From Saccharopolyspora kobensis (GTDB lineage Bacteria > Actinomycetota > Actinomycetes > Mycobacteriales > Pseudonocardiaceae), in the NCBI RefSeq assembly GCF_900108315.1, contig NZ_FNVB01000009.1, positions 248,001-312,000 of the forward strand: a stretch of 64,000 bases of DNA, written 5' to 3'. The notes beneath the pieces were generated by a model, which was not told where the DNA came from, made no database searches, and saw only the letters and a program-made list of their open reading frames with translations. The position numbers and the translations under genes were made by a program. This document shows positions 1 through 7,449 of this stretch, in pieces (the first letter of the stretch is position 1; each line of letters begins with the position of its first letter).

Positions 1-399
1 CTGCCTGCGACCGGACTCGTGCTCCATCGTGAACAGACCGGTGCCCTGCGGCTGCGCGAACAGGATCAGCTCGGCGTCGAGCATCGCGGTCAGCAGCGCG
101 TGGCCCTGCGCGTAGCCGGTGGTGGTCAGCTGGAGGGCGCGTTCGACGTCGTTGGTCGGCGCGGGCAGCCGCAGCGCGACCGGCGACGGGCGGTAGTTCG
201 GATTGGGGGAGAAGTCGTCGGTGATCTCGCCCTGCTCGTCGACCCGGTAGCCGCCGATGAAGCCCCACGGCGGCACCTCGGCGTTCGGATCGGTGAAGAT
301 CGGGTCGACCACGTACAACCAGGTGTTGGGCTGCTTGGTGGCCTGCTCCCGCATCGCGGGCGTGATGACCGGTCGATTCGGCTGCTGCGTCGTGTTCAT
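1..399 (-). CDS. SseB-like / type VII secretion-associated protein, C-terminus cut off
   Basis: The first 133 codons of a minus-strand gene that runs off the left edge. The product begins MNTTQQPNRPVITPAM and continues with WLYVVDPIF and PPWGFIGGYRVDEQGEI, then a stretch ending in ALLTAMLDAELILFAQPQG. This resembles the SseB-like proteins of actinobacteria, some of which are annotated as type VII secretion-associated; that match is from memory and moderate. No signal peptide or membrane segment is visible, so it is probably cytoplasmic. An in-frame ATG lies 13 codons upstream at 438 with GGGGG in front of it, so the start could be 438 instead of 399. Confidence 0.6.
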   Translation of the reverse strand, partial: MNTTQQPNRPVITPAMREQATKQPNTWLYVVDPIFTDPNAEVPPWGFIGGYRVDEQGEITDDFSPNPNYRPSPVALRLPAPTNDVERALQLTTTGYAQGHALLTAMLDAELILFAQPQGTGLFTMEHESGRRQ

Positions 400-629
400 C
401 TCGCGCTGTTGTCCCCGACTCCTCATCCAGCCTTGCATTGATCGCCCCCACACCACGGCGGTCACTCGATAGCGCGGGTCTGGCGGATCCGACGGACACA
501 GGGAGCGGCCGGTTCCCCGTCCAGACACTGATATCAAACTCTCTCATGACCACATGGGGTGAAGTTTAGTGTTCGGAAGAACAACTCACCGTTAACGGGT
601 GATCAGCCGCTTTTGCCCGACTCCCGGGG

Positions 630-851
630 TCAGGGCAGCACGGCGGCCATCAGGCAACCGAGGCATGGCATGCCGGCGGGCTCCTCCAGGGATTCGGCCT
701 CGCCGGGGTGGATGTCGAACCCGCAGTAGGCGCGCAGCACCTCGGGCACGACGCCTTGCGCGGGCAGCGGGAAGAAGTGGCAGCACATGTCCCGCTCGCC
801 GCGGGCGAACTCGGGGCGCACTCGCGCGATCAGGTGCGGTTGCGGGATCAC
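630..851 (-). CDS. Small cysteine-containing hypothetical protein
   Basis: About 73 residues reading MIPQPHLIARVRPEF, then RDMCCHFFPLPAQ and ending GMPCLGCLMAAVLP. It has a CC pair, one isolated Cys and a C-x2-C pair, so metal or redox binding is possible but unproven. I do not recognise a family. The start is unsure: GTG at 851 is given, an in-frame TTG lies at 875, and neither has a clear Shine-Dalgarno. It stands alone between the chelatase gene and the SseB-like gene, and no hairpin is obvious on either side. Confidence 0.5.
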   Translation of the reverse strand: MIPQPHLIARVRPEFARGERDMCCHFFPLPAQGVVPEVLRAYCGFDIHPGEAESLEEPAGMPCLGCLMAAVLP

Positions 852-1082
852 GCGGCGCTCGCGGGAGGCTGCCAAGACGGGTCCGGCAGCGACCTGGGAT
901 GTCGGGGTGTTCCGGGTCGCTGCCGGTCATCGTGTACCCAGCTGGTGGACACGAGCGCCATCATGCCCCGGACGTTGCCCACCAGACCCGAGTTGTCGTC
1001 TTTTGCTCAGCCGGACGTCTTTTCGGCCGAACCCGCTCCCCCGGAGGAGTGGTCTGGCGCATTCATGCCGGGTCCGGCCGGG

Positions 1083-1835
1083 TCATAAGGCGACGGACAG
1101 GTGCGGAGTTCCGAGTGCCTCGGCGTGGCGGGTGGTGATCAGCTCGGCCAGGTCTTCGTCGTCGGCCATCGGGGTCGCGATCACCGGGCTCTGCGCGTGG
1201 GCGCGCGCTTGGGCCGTGATGCGGTCCGGGAGGAGGCCGGGGGCCAGGAACCAGGAGGCGACCGCGATCCGGCGGGCGCCGCGGGCTCGGAGGCGCTCGA
1301 TCGCCGCCGGGACCGCCGGATCGGCCGCCGCCGCGAAGGTCGCCATCGCTCCCGCCCAGGACGTCTTCTCCTGCCAGCGCTCGGCGACGTCGGCGACCAG
1401 CTGGTTGGCCGGGGCGTGCGAGGAGCCCGCGCCGGCCAGCAGGACGCCGAGTTCCGGGTCCTCGGGATCCGCTCCGGCTTCGAGCAGGCGTCGCCAGGCC
1501 GCGGCGTCCAGACGCGGATCCGGGCCCAGGACGTCGGACACGCGGACCTGGAGGCGCGGGTGGCGCCGCTCGGCCTCGGCCACGGCCGCCGGGACGTCCA
1601 CGCGCGCGTGGAAGGCGCGGCCGAGCAGGAGCGGGACGACCACTGCCGTGTCGTGGCCGTCGCCGTGCACCGCGCTGAGCACGTCGCCCAAGCGCGGTGC
1701 CGACAGGTCCAGGAACGCCACGCGCACGTCGAGGTCCGGGCGCTTCGCGCGCACCACGTCCAGCAGGGCGTGGATGGTCGCGGCCGAGCGCGGGTCGCGG
1801 CTGCCGTGGGCGACGGCCACCAGCGGTGCGGTCAT
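1083..1835 (-). CDS. Sirohydrochlorin chelatase (CbiX family)
   Basis: A 250-residue CbiX-type chelatase. The N-terminus MTAPLVAVAHGSRDPRS carries the family's metal-binding His in AHGSRDP, and a second half-domain follows (VLLAGAGSSHAP, then VASWFLAPGLLPDRI). It should insert ferrous iron into sirohydrochlorin to make siroheme, the cofactor of the sulfite reductase encoded at the start of the same operon. The ATG overlaps the cysN stop (ATGA), so it is the last, translationally coupled gene of the sulfur operon. In M. tuberculosis a homologue likewise sits beside cysH and the sulfite reductase (from memory). A cobalt-specific variant cannot be excluded from sequence alone. Confidence 0.88.
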   Translation of the reverse strand: MTAPLVAVAHGSRDPRSAATIHALLDVVRAKRPDLDVRVAFLDLSAPRLGDVLSAVHGDGHDTAVVVPLLLGRAFHARVDVPAAVAEAERRHPRLQVRVSDVLGPDPRLDAAAWRRLLEAGADPEDPELGVLLAGAGSSHAPANQLVADVAERWQEKTSWAGAMATFAAAADPAVPAAIERLRARGARRIAVASWFLAPGLLPDRITAQARAHAQSPVIATPMADDEDLAELITTRHAEALGTPHLSVAL

Positions 1836-3169
1836 CGCGCCGCGAACGGTGCCAGCGGCACCCCGATCAGGCCGGCCGCCAGCGTGGTGCCGTCGGCGGG
1901 GTCGATCACCAGGAACGAGCCGGTGCGGCGGCTGGCCGCGTAGGTGTCCACCGGCAGCGGTTCCGAGGTGCGCAGCTGCACCCGGCCGATCTCGTTGAGC
2001 TGCAGCGAATCCGGAGCATCCACACTGGACAGGCGCTGCTCGTCGAAGCGGGCCGACAGCTCGGTGACGATCGCCTGGGCGGTGCGCGTGCCGTGCTTGA
2101 CCAGCACCTTCGCGCCCGGCTTCAGCGGCTTCTCCGCCAGCCAGCACACCGTGGCGTCGAGCTCGTCGGTCAGCTCCGGCGCGGTGTCGGCGGCGGCGAT
2201 CAGGTCACCGCGCGAGATGTCGACGTCGTCGGCCAGCAGCAGGGTGATCGAGTGACCGGCGGCGGCGCGCGGCTTCGGGCCGTTCGGGGTGTCCACCTTG
2301 GACACCCGCGTGCGCACCCCGGCGGGCAGCACGACGACCTCGTCGCCCTCGGCGACGACGCCCGCCGCCACCTGGCCGGCGTAGCCGCGGTAGTCCGGGT
2401 GCTCGGCGGTGCGCGGGCGGATCACGTACTGCACCGGAAGCCGGAACGGCGCGTCGTGCGGGTCCGGCGCGACCGGCACCCGCTCCAGGTGCTCCAGCAG
2501 CGACGGGCCCTCGTACCACGGCGTGTTCGCCGAGTGCTCCACCACGTTGTCGCCGAGCAGCGCCGACACCGGGATGGTCACCACGGCGTCGTCCCGGTAT
2601 CCCAGCGCGCGGGCGTGCTCGGCGAACTCGGTGGCGATGCGGGTGAACACCGCCTCGTCGAAGTCGACCATGTCGATCTTGTTCACCGCCAGCACCAGCT
2701 GCGGCACGCCCAGCAGCGCCAGCACCGCCGCGTGCCGCCGGGTCTGCTCGACGACGCCGTTGCGCGCGTCCACCAGCAGCACCGCCAGCTGCGCGGTCGA
2801 AGCGCCGGTGACGGTGTTCCGGGTGTACTGGACGTGTCCGGGCGTGTCGGCCAGCACGAAGGAGCGCTTCGGGGTGGCGAAGTAGCGGTAGGCCACGTCG
2901 ATGGTGATGCCCTGCTCGCGCTCCGCCCGCAGCCCGTCGACCAGCAGCGACAGGTCCGGCGTGGCCAGGCCGCGGTCGGCGCTGGCGCGGTGCACGGCGT
3001 CGAGCTGGTCGGCCAGCACCGACTTGGTGTCGTGCAGCAGCCGCCCGACCAGGGTGCTCTTGCCGTCGTCTACGGAACCGGCGGTGGCCAGCCGGAGCAG
3101 GTCGGTCTGCACCGGCAGCGTCACCTCGGTGCCGCTGTCCGGCGCGGTGCGGGTCGTGGTCTCGGTCAT
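1832..3169 (-). CDS. cysN: Sulfate adenylyltransferase subunit 1 (GTPase)
   Basis: A 445-residue translational-type GTPase that drives ATP sulfurylase, which makes adenosine 5'-phosphosulfate from sulfate and ATP together with CysD. Visible G motifs: P-loop ATAGSVDDGKSTL near residue 30, DTPGHVQYTRN near 108, and NKIDMVDFD near 163, followed by EF-Tu-like beta-barrel domains. There is no C-terminal APS-kinase (CysC) domain, so this is not a CysNC fusion. Start is the ATG in the MTETTTRTAPDSG context. It lies downstream of cysD but is separated from it by about 290 bases holding a dispersed repeat. It overlaps the chelatase gene by four bases. Confidence 0.96.
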   Translation of the reverse strand: MTETTTRTAPDSGTEVTLPVQTDLLRLATAGSVDDGKSTLVGRLLHDTKSVLADQLDAVHRASADRGLATPDLSLLVDGLRAEREQGITIDVAYRYFATPKRSFVLADTPGHVQYTRNTVTGASTAQLAVLLVDARNGVVEQTRRHAAVLALLGVPQLVLAVNKIDMVDFDEAVFTRIATEFAEHARALGYRDDAVVTIPVSALLGDNVVEHSANTPWYEGPSLLEHLERVPVAPDPHDAPFRLPVQYVIRPRTAEHPDYRGYAGQVAAGVVAEGDEVVVLPAGVRTRVSKVDTPNGPKPRAAAGHSITLLLADDVDISRGDLIAAADTAPELTDELDATVCWLAEKPLKPGAKVLVKHGTRTAQAIVTELSARFDEQRLSSVDAPDSLQLNEIGRVQLRTSEPLPVDTYAASRRTGSFLVIDPADGTTLAAGLIGVPLAPFAAR

Positions 3170-3265
3170 GGGGAACCCGTTCCTGTTTCCGGGGCGTGAT
3201 CGGTGGTCGTCGGCGGAGCGACATGACCGCTCACGACATCAGAGCCCGTCCTTGAGTGTGGTCTG

Positions 3266-3448
3266 GTCTTTGTCTTTGAAAACGCCGGAGGCGTTTAGCC
3301 ACCTACGGCGCTTGCACCGCCGCGGGTTCTCAGCGTTCGCCAGGCGAGGACGGCCCGACTGCCGTGTATTGGCCATACATAAAGTCGGGCACCCGCAGTC
3401 CAGGCGGGCGCTGAGGTTCCGCTACCGGCACCGCTGCGCAAAATGAGT
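3266..3448 (-). repeat. Dispersed intergenic repeat, copy A (between cysD and cysN)
   Basis: Copy of a repeat of about 180 bp also found at 4429, 11451, 27108 and 28987. Read on the minus strand it starts just after the cysD stop with GGACTCATTTTGCGCAGCGG, passes a conserved GAGAACCCGCGGCGGTGC block, and ends in a hairpin (AAACGCC/GGCGTTT, 3280-3296). In copy B the same position holds AGCGGC/GCCGCT, so two base pairs have changed on both sides. That favours a structured RNA. No coding frame is conserved among copies. Confidence 0.8.
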
Positions 3449-3462
3449 CCACACCCTCTTTG

Positions 3463-4401
3463 TCAGAAGTAGCCTTCGCGCTTGCGGTCTTCCATCGCCG
3501 CTTCCGAGATCCGGTCGTCCGCGCGGGTCGCGCCGCGCTCGGTGAGGCGGCTGGCCGCGACTTCGGCGATCACGTCGTCCACCGTGTACGCCTCGGACTC
3601 CACCGCGCCGGTGCAGGAACCGTCGCCGACCGTGCGGTACCGGACCGTCTTGAGCACGGGCACCTCGCCCTCGCGCGGCCCGCCCCACGGCCCGGAGGTC
3701 AGCCACATGCCGTCGCGCTGGTACACCTCGCGGCGGTGCGCGTAGTAGATGTCCGGCAGCTCGATCTTCTCCCGCTGGATGTAGCGCCAGATGTCCAGCT
3801 CGGTCCAGTTCGACAGCGGGAACACCCGCACGTGCTCGCCCGGCCGGTGCCTGCCGTTGTAGAGGTTCCACAGCTCGGGGCGCTGGCGGCGCGGGTCCCA
3901 CTGGCCGAACGCGTTGCGCAGGCTGAAGATCCGCTCCTTCGCGCGCGCCCGCTCCTCGTCGCGGCGACCGCCGCCGAACACCGCGTCGAACCTGTTGTCG
4001 CCGATCGCGTCCAGCAGCGGCGTGGTCTGCAGCGGGTTGCGGGTGCCGTCCGGGCGCTCCTGCAGCCGGCCGTCGTCGAGGTAGTCCTGCACCGAGGCGA
4101 CCACCAGGCGCAGGTCGTGCCGCTCGGCGATCTCGTCGCGGAACGCCAGCACCTCCGGGAAGTTGTGCCCGGTGTCGACGTGCAGCAGCGGGAACGGCAC
4201 CGGTGCCGGCCGGAACGCCTTGAGCGCCAGGTGCACCAGCACCGTGGAGTCCTTGCCCCCGGAGAACAGGATCACCGGCCGGTCGAACTCCCCGGCGACC
4301 TCGCGGAAGATGTGGATCGCCTCGGACTCCAGCGCGTCCAGGTTGTCCACCTGCGGCGGTGCCTCACCCGGCAATTCGACCTCGGCATCGATCGCGGTCA
4401 T
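3463..4401 (-). CDS. cysD: Sulfate adenylyltransferase subunit 2
   Basis: A 312-residue ATP-sulfurylase catalytic subunit of the PAPS-reductase-like N-type ATP pyrophosphatase family. The PP-loop is VILFSGGKDSTV near residue 45, followed by LLHVDTGHNFPEV, FGGGRRDEERARAKE and FPLSNWTELDIWRYI; all are family hallmarks. Length matches other CysD proteins. It works as a heterodimer with CysN to adenylate sulfate. Start is the ATG at 4401 (MTAIDAEVELPG), with GGGAGGGG just upstream as ribosome site. Repeat copies A and B fill the gaps to cysN and cysH, yet all genes run the same way and are most likely one transcript. Confidence 0.96.
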   Translation of the reverse strand: MTAIDAEVELPGEAPPQVDNLDALESEAIHIFREVAGEFDRPVILFSGGKDSTVLVHLALKAFRPAPVPFPLLHVDTGHNFPEVLAFRDEIAERHDLRLVVASVQDYLDDGRLQERPDGTRNPLQTTPLLDAIGDNRFDAVFGGGRRDEERARAKERIFSLRNAFGQWDPRRQRPELWNLYNGRHRPGEHVRVFPLSNWTELDIWRYIQREKIELPDIYYAHRREVYQRDGMWLTSGPWGGPREGEVPVLKTVRYRTVGDGSCTGAVESEAYTVDDVIAEVAASRLTERGATRADDRISEAAMEDRKREGYF

Positions 4402-4428
4402 GTCCCCTCCCAGGGTTCTGGGGCTGCG

Positions 4429-4607
4429 TTGTCCTTGTCCTTGAAGCGGCGAAGCCGCTCAGCCCGCCCTCGGCGCTCGCACCGCCGCGGGTTCTCAGCG
4501 TTCGCCTGGCGAGGACGGCCCGGCTGCCGTGCATCGGCATGCACGAAGCCGGGCACCCGCAGTCGCTGAGGTTCCGCTACCGGCACCGCTGCGCAAAACG
4601 AGTCGGG
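4429..4607 (-). repeat. Dispersed intergenic repeat, copy B (between cysH and cysD)
   Basis: The cleanest copy of the family. On the minus strand it begins about 12 bases after the cysH stop with CCGACTCGTTTTGCGCAGCG, contains AACCTCAGCGACTGCGGGTG, then GAGAACCCGCGGCGGTGCGAG, and ends with the hairpin AGCGGC-TTC-GCCGCT (4445-4459) and CAAGGACAAGGAC. Long stretches match copy A almost exactly. It fills the cysH-cysD gap. Confidence 0.82.
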
Positions 4608-4618
4608 ATGCATGTTCT

Positions 4619-5338
4619 TCAGCCGTGCAGCCCGCACTCTGTCTTGGCGCTGCCCGCCCAGCGGCCGCTGCGGGGGTCGGCGCCCGGTGCGGGCTTGGCC
4701 GTGCACGGTTGGCAGCCGATCGACGGGTAGCCCGCCGCCACCAGCGGGTTCACCAGCACGCCGTGCTCGTCGATGTAGCGCTGCATGTCCTCGTCGGACC
4801 AGGCCGCCAGCGGGTTGATCTTGACCAGCCCGTTGCGCTCGTCCCAGGTGACGACCGGGGTGTTCGCGCGGGTCGGCGCCTCCACCCGCCGCACGCCGGT
4901 CACCCACGCCTCGTAGCGGGCCAGGGTGTTGCGCAGCGGCACCACCTTGCGCAGGAAGCAGCAGCGGTTCGGGTCCCGCTCGTGCAGCCGCGGGCCTTCG
5001 GCGGCGTCCTGCTCGGCGACGGTCTGCTCCGGGAGCGCGTCGACGATCGTGACGTCGTAGACCTGCGCCACGGCGTCGCGGGTGCCGATGGTCTCGGCGA
5101 AGTGGTAGCCGGTCTCCAGGAACAGGACGTCCACGCCGGGCTTGGCCTTGGCGGCCAGGTCGACCAGCACCGCGTCCTGCATGTTCGAGGCGACGATCAG
5201 GCTGTCGCCGAAGTTCTCCGCCGCCCAGCGCAGCGCCTCCTCGGCGCCGGCCTCGGCCAGGTCGGCGGCATCGACCAGAGCGCGCAGCTCGTCGTCGCCG
5301 CGCCGGGTGCCGATGTTCGTGGTGGTGTCGGCAGTCAT
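4619..5338 (-). CDS. cysH: Adenylyl-sulfate (APS) reductase
   Basis: A 239-residue thioredoxin-dependent reductase that converts APS to sulfite and AMP. The 4Fe-4S ligands that separate APS from PAPS reductases are present: CC in PNRCCFLRK near residue 140 and C-x2-C in GCQPCTAKP near 218. The catalytic Cys lies in the C-terminal KTECGLHG motif. ETGYHFAET is a further family motif. The chosen ATG (MTADTTTNIG) overlaps the stop of the zinc-ribbon gene in an ATGA junction. Product sulfite passes to the sulfite reductase encoded upstream. Confidence 0.95.
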   Translation of the reverse strand: MTADTTTNIGTRRGDDELRALVDAADLAEAGAEEALRWAAENFGDSLIVASNMQDAVLVDLAAKAKPGVDVLFLETGYHFAETIGTRDAVAQVYDVTIVDALPEQTVAEQDAAEGPRLHERDPNRCCFLRKVVPLRNTLARYEAWVTGVRRVEAPTRANTPVVTWDERNGLVKINPLAAWSDEDMQRYIDEHGVLVNPLVAAGYPSIGCQPCTAKPAPGADPRSGRWAGSAKTECGLHG

Positions 5339-5493
5339 CGTCGTTCGTCCCCTCCCAGCAGAGCAAGCCCGATGAGCCGCACCGCGAACACTCGCTGGCA
5401 CGACTGGCACTTCCACGCCCCGGCCGGTTCGGCCTCGGGCGTCAGGTCCTCGTCTCCGCAGTACGGGCAGTAGAACGGCGTCGCCCGGCTCAC
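5335..5493 (-). CDS. Small zinc-ribbon protein of the sulfur operon
   Basis: A 52-residue protein, MSRATPFYCPYCGDEDLTPE then GAWKCQSCQRVFAVRLIG. Two C-x2-C pairs form a rubredoxin/zinc-ribbon knuckle. Its GTG start overlaps the sulfite reductase stop (GTGA) and its stop overlaps the cysH ATG, so it is translated as part of the operon. Similar tiny zinc-ribbon genes sit between sulfite reductase and cysH in other actinobacteria (from memory). A role in electron or metal handling for either neighbour is a guess. Confidence 0.85.
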   Translation of the reverse strand: MSRATPFYCPYCGDEDLTPEAEPAGAWKCQSCQRVFAVRLIGLALLGGDERR

Positions 5494-7187
5494 TTGAGGT
5501 CGTCCTCGTCGGCCCTGGCGACCCACTGCGCGAAGCGCTCGCCGTCGCCGCGCTGCGCCAGGTAGTTCCGGACCAGGCGCTCCACGTAGTCGCCGAGCGC
5601 GGCCGAGGTGACCTTGTGGCCGCGGATCTTGCGGCCGAACCCGGCGTCGACGCCGAGCCCGCCGCCCAGGTGCACCTGGAAGCCCTCCACCTGGTTGCCC
5701 TCGCCGTCGGGCACCAGCTGGCCCTTCAGGCCGATGTCGGCGACCTGGGTGCGCGCGCAGGCGTTCGGGCAGCCGTTGAGGTTGATCGTCACCGGGTCGG
5801 CGATGTCGCCCTGGATGTCGGCCAGCCGCTTCTCCAGCTCGTGGACCAGGGCGATCGCCCGCTCCTTGGTCTCCACGATGGCCAGCTTGCAGAACTCGAT
5901 GCCGGTGCAGGCGATCACGTTGCGCCGCCACGGCGACGGGTCGACCTGCAGCCCCAGCTCGCCGAGATCCGCGACCAGACCGTCCACTTCGGACTGCGCG
6001 ACGTCCAGCACGAGCAGGTTCTGCTCCACGGTGGTGCGCACCCGCCGCGACCCGACGCGCTCGGCGGCCTTGGCCACCTCCACCAGCGTCGAACCGCTGA
6101 CCCGACCGGCCTGCGACTTCGCGCCCACGTAGAAGTTGCCGTCGACCTGCGGGTGCACCCCGATGTGGTCGCGGTACCCGGTCGGCGTCTCCGGCGCCGG
6201 GCCGTCGATCAGCTTGCGGCCCAGGTACTCGTCCTCCAGCACCTGCCGGAACTTCTCCGGACCCCAGTCGCTGACCAGGAACTTCAGCCGAGCCCGGTGC
6301 CGCAGCCGCCGGTAGCCGTAGTCGCGGAAGATCTCCACCACCGCGCGCCACACCTCGGCGGCCTCGTCCAGCGGCACCCAGGCGCCCAGCCGCACGGCCA
6401 GCTTCGGGTTGGTGGACAGGCCGCCGCCGACCCACAGGTCGAAACCGGGGCCGTGCTCCGGGTGCACCACGCCGACCAGCGAGATGTCGTTGATCTCCGG
6501 CACGGTGTCCCAGCGCGGCGAACCGCTGATGGCGGTCTTGAACTTGCGCGGCAGGTTCGACAGCGACCGGTCGCCGATGTACTTCTCGGCGATCTCGGCG
6601 ATCGCCGGGGTGGCGTCGACGATCTCGTCGGCGGCGATCCCGGCCACCGGCGAGCCGAGCACGACGCGCGGGCAGTCGCCGCAGGCCTCGGTGGTGGACA
6701 GCCCGACGCCCTCCAGCTTCTGCCAGATCGTCGGCACGTCCTCCACCCGCACCCAGTGCAGCTGGATGTTCTGCCGGTCGGTGATGTCGGCGGTGTCGCG
6801 CGCGTAGGTCTGCGAGATCTCACCGATGGTGCGCAGCTGCTCGGTGGTCAGCGCCCCGCCGTCGACGCGCACCCGCAGCATGAAGTAGCGGTCGTCGAGC
6901 TCCTCGGGCTCGATCGTGCCGGTGCGCGCGCCCGGGATGCCCGGCGCGCGCTGCGTGTACAGGCCCCACCACCGGAACCTGCCGCGCAGGTCCGCCGGGT
7001 CGATCGAGTCGAAACCGCCGTGGGCGTAGATCGTCTCGATGCGCTGCCGGACGTTGAGCGGGTTGTCGTCCTTCTTGGAGCGCTCGTTGGGATTCAGCGG
7101 TTCGCGGTAGCCGAGCGCCCACTGGCCCTCACCGCGGGTCTTGCGCTTGCGGGCGGGCCGGGTGGCAGCTTCCGTCGGGGGGACCAT
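5490..7187 (-). CDS. Ferredoxin-dependent sulfite reductase (NirA/Sir family)
   Basis: A 565-residue siroheme/4Fe-4S enzyme that reduces sulfite to sulfide with six electrons from ferredoxin. Siroheme-binding arginines appear in TDRQNIQLHWVRVEDVPTIW. The cluster cysteines are in CTGIEFCKLAIVETK and NLNGCPNACARTQ, giving the C-x5-C...C-x3-C pattern. The ATG at 7187 is preceded by GGAGG with six-base spacing. It heads the operon with the zinc ribbon, cysH, cysD, cysN and the siroheme chelatase, a complete sulfate-to-sulfide route, so sulfite rather than nitrite is the likely substrate. Expression is probably set by the leader peptide upstream. Confidence 0.94.
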   Translation of the reverse strand: MVPPTEAATRPARKRKTRGEGQWALGYREPLNPNERSKKDDNPLNVRQRIETIYAHGGFDSIDPADLRGRFRWWGLYTQRAPGIPGARTGTIEPEELDDRYFMLRVRVDGGALTTEQLRTIGEISQTYARDTADITDRQNIQLHWVRVEDVPTIWQKLEGVGLSTTEACGDCPRVVLGSPVAGIAADEIVDATPAIAEIAEKYIGDRSLSNLPRKFKTAISGSPRWDTVPEINDISLVGVVHPEHGPGFDLWVGGGLSTNPKLAVRLGAWVPLDEAAEVWRAVVEIFRDYGYRRLRHRARLKFLVSDWGPEKFRQVLEDEYLGRKLIDGPAPETPTGYRDHIGVHPQVDGNFYVGAKSQAGRVSGSTLVEVAKAAERVGSRRVRTTVEQNLLVLDVAQSEVDGLVADLGELGLQVDPSPWRRNVIACTGIEFCKLAIVETKERAIALVHELEKRLADIQGDIADPVTINLNGCPNACARTQVADIGLKGQLVPDGEGNQVEGFQVHLGGGLGVDAGFGRKIRGHKVTSAALGDYVERLVRNYLAQRGDGERFAQWVARADEDDLK

Positions 7188-7290
7188 GTCCGACCTCCGG
7201 GATTCGGGCGCAGCGGCGCCGCGTGTCATCCGGTGACGGATCGCACTGCCCGGCGCCCCGGCGCCGGCTGGACAGTGCAGCAGCGCGGGA

Positions 7291-7383
7291 TCAATCCGTG
7301 GCGCGGCAGAGCGCGCTGGAGACCCGCCGCAGGTCCACGTAGCGGCGGGCGACCAGCAGAAGCCTCGGCAATGTTGCGCCCAT
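7291..7383 (-). CDS. Putative cysteine-responsive leader peptide of the sulfite reductase operon
   Basis: A 30-codon reading frame about 100 bases before the sulfite reductase gene and on the same strand. It encodes MGATLPRLLLVARRYVDLRR then VSSALCRATD. The core RRYVDLRRVSSALCR matches what I remember of short actinobacterial putative leader peptides (RRHVDLLRVSSALCR type) found before sulfur and cysteine genes. Translation through the late Cys codon is thought to control downstream transcription or translation. No Shine-Dalgarno precedes the ATG, so a leaderless start is possible. It is too short for most gene finders. Confidence 0.72.
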   Translation of the reverse strand: MGATLPRLLLVARRYVDLRRVSSALCRATD

Positions 7384-7449
7384 GTGAAGGAGCGTGCCAC
7401 GCGCCCACCGGCCGGTCCAGGGCCATCCGAATGGTGAGACAGTGGTGCT

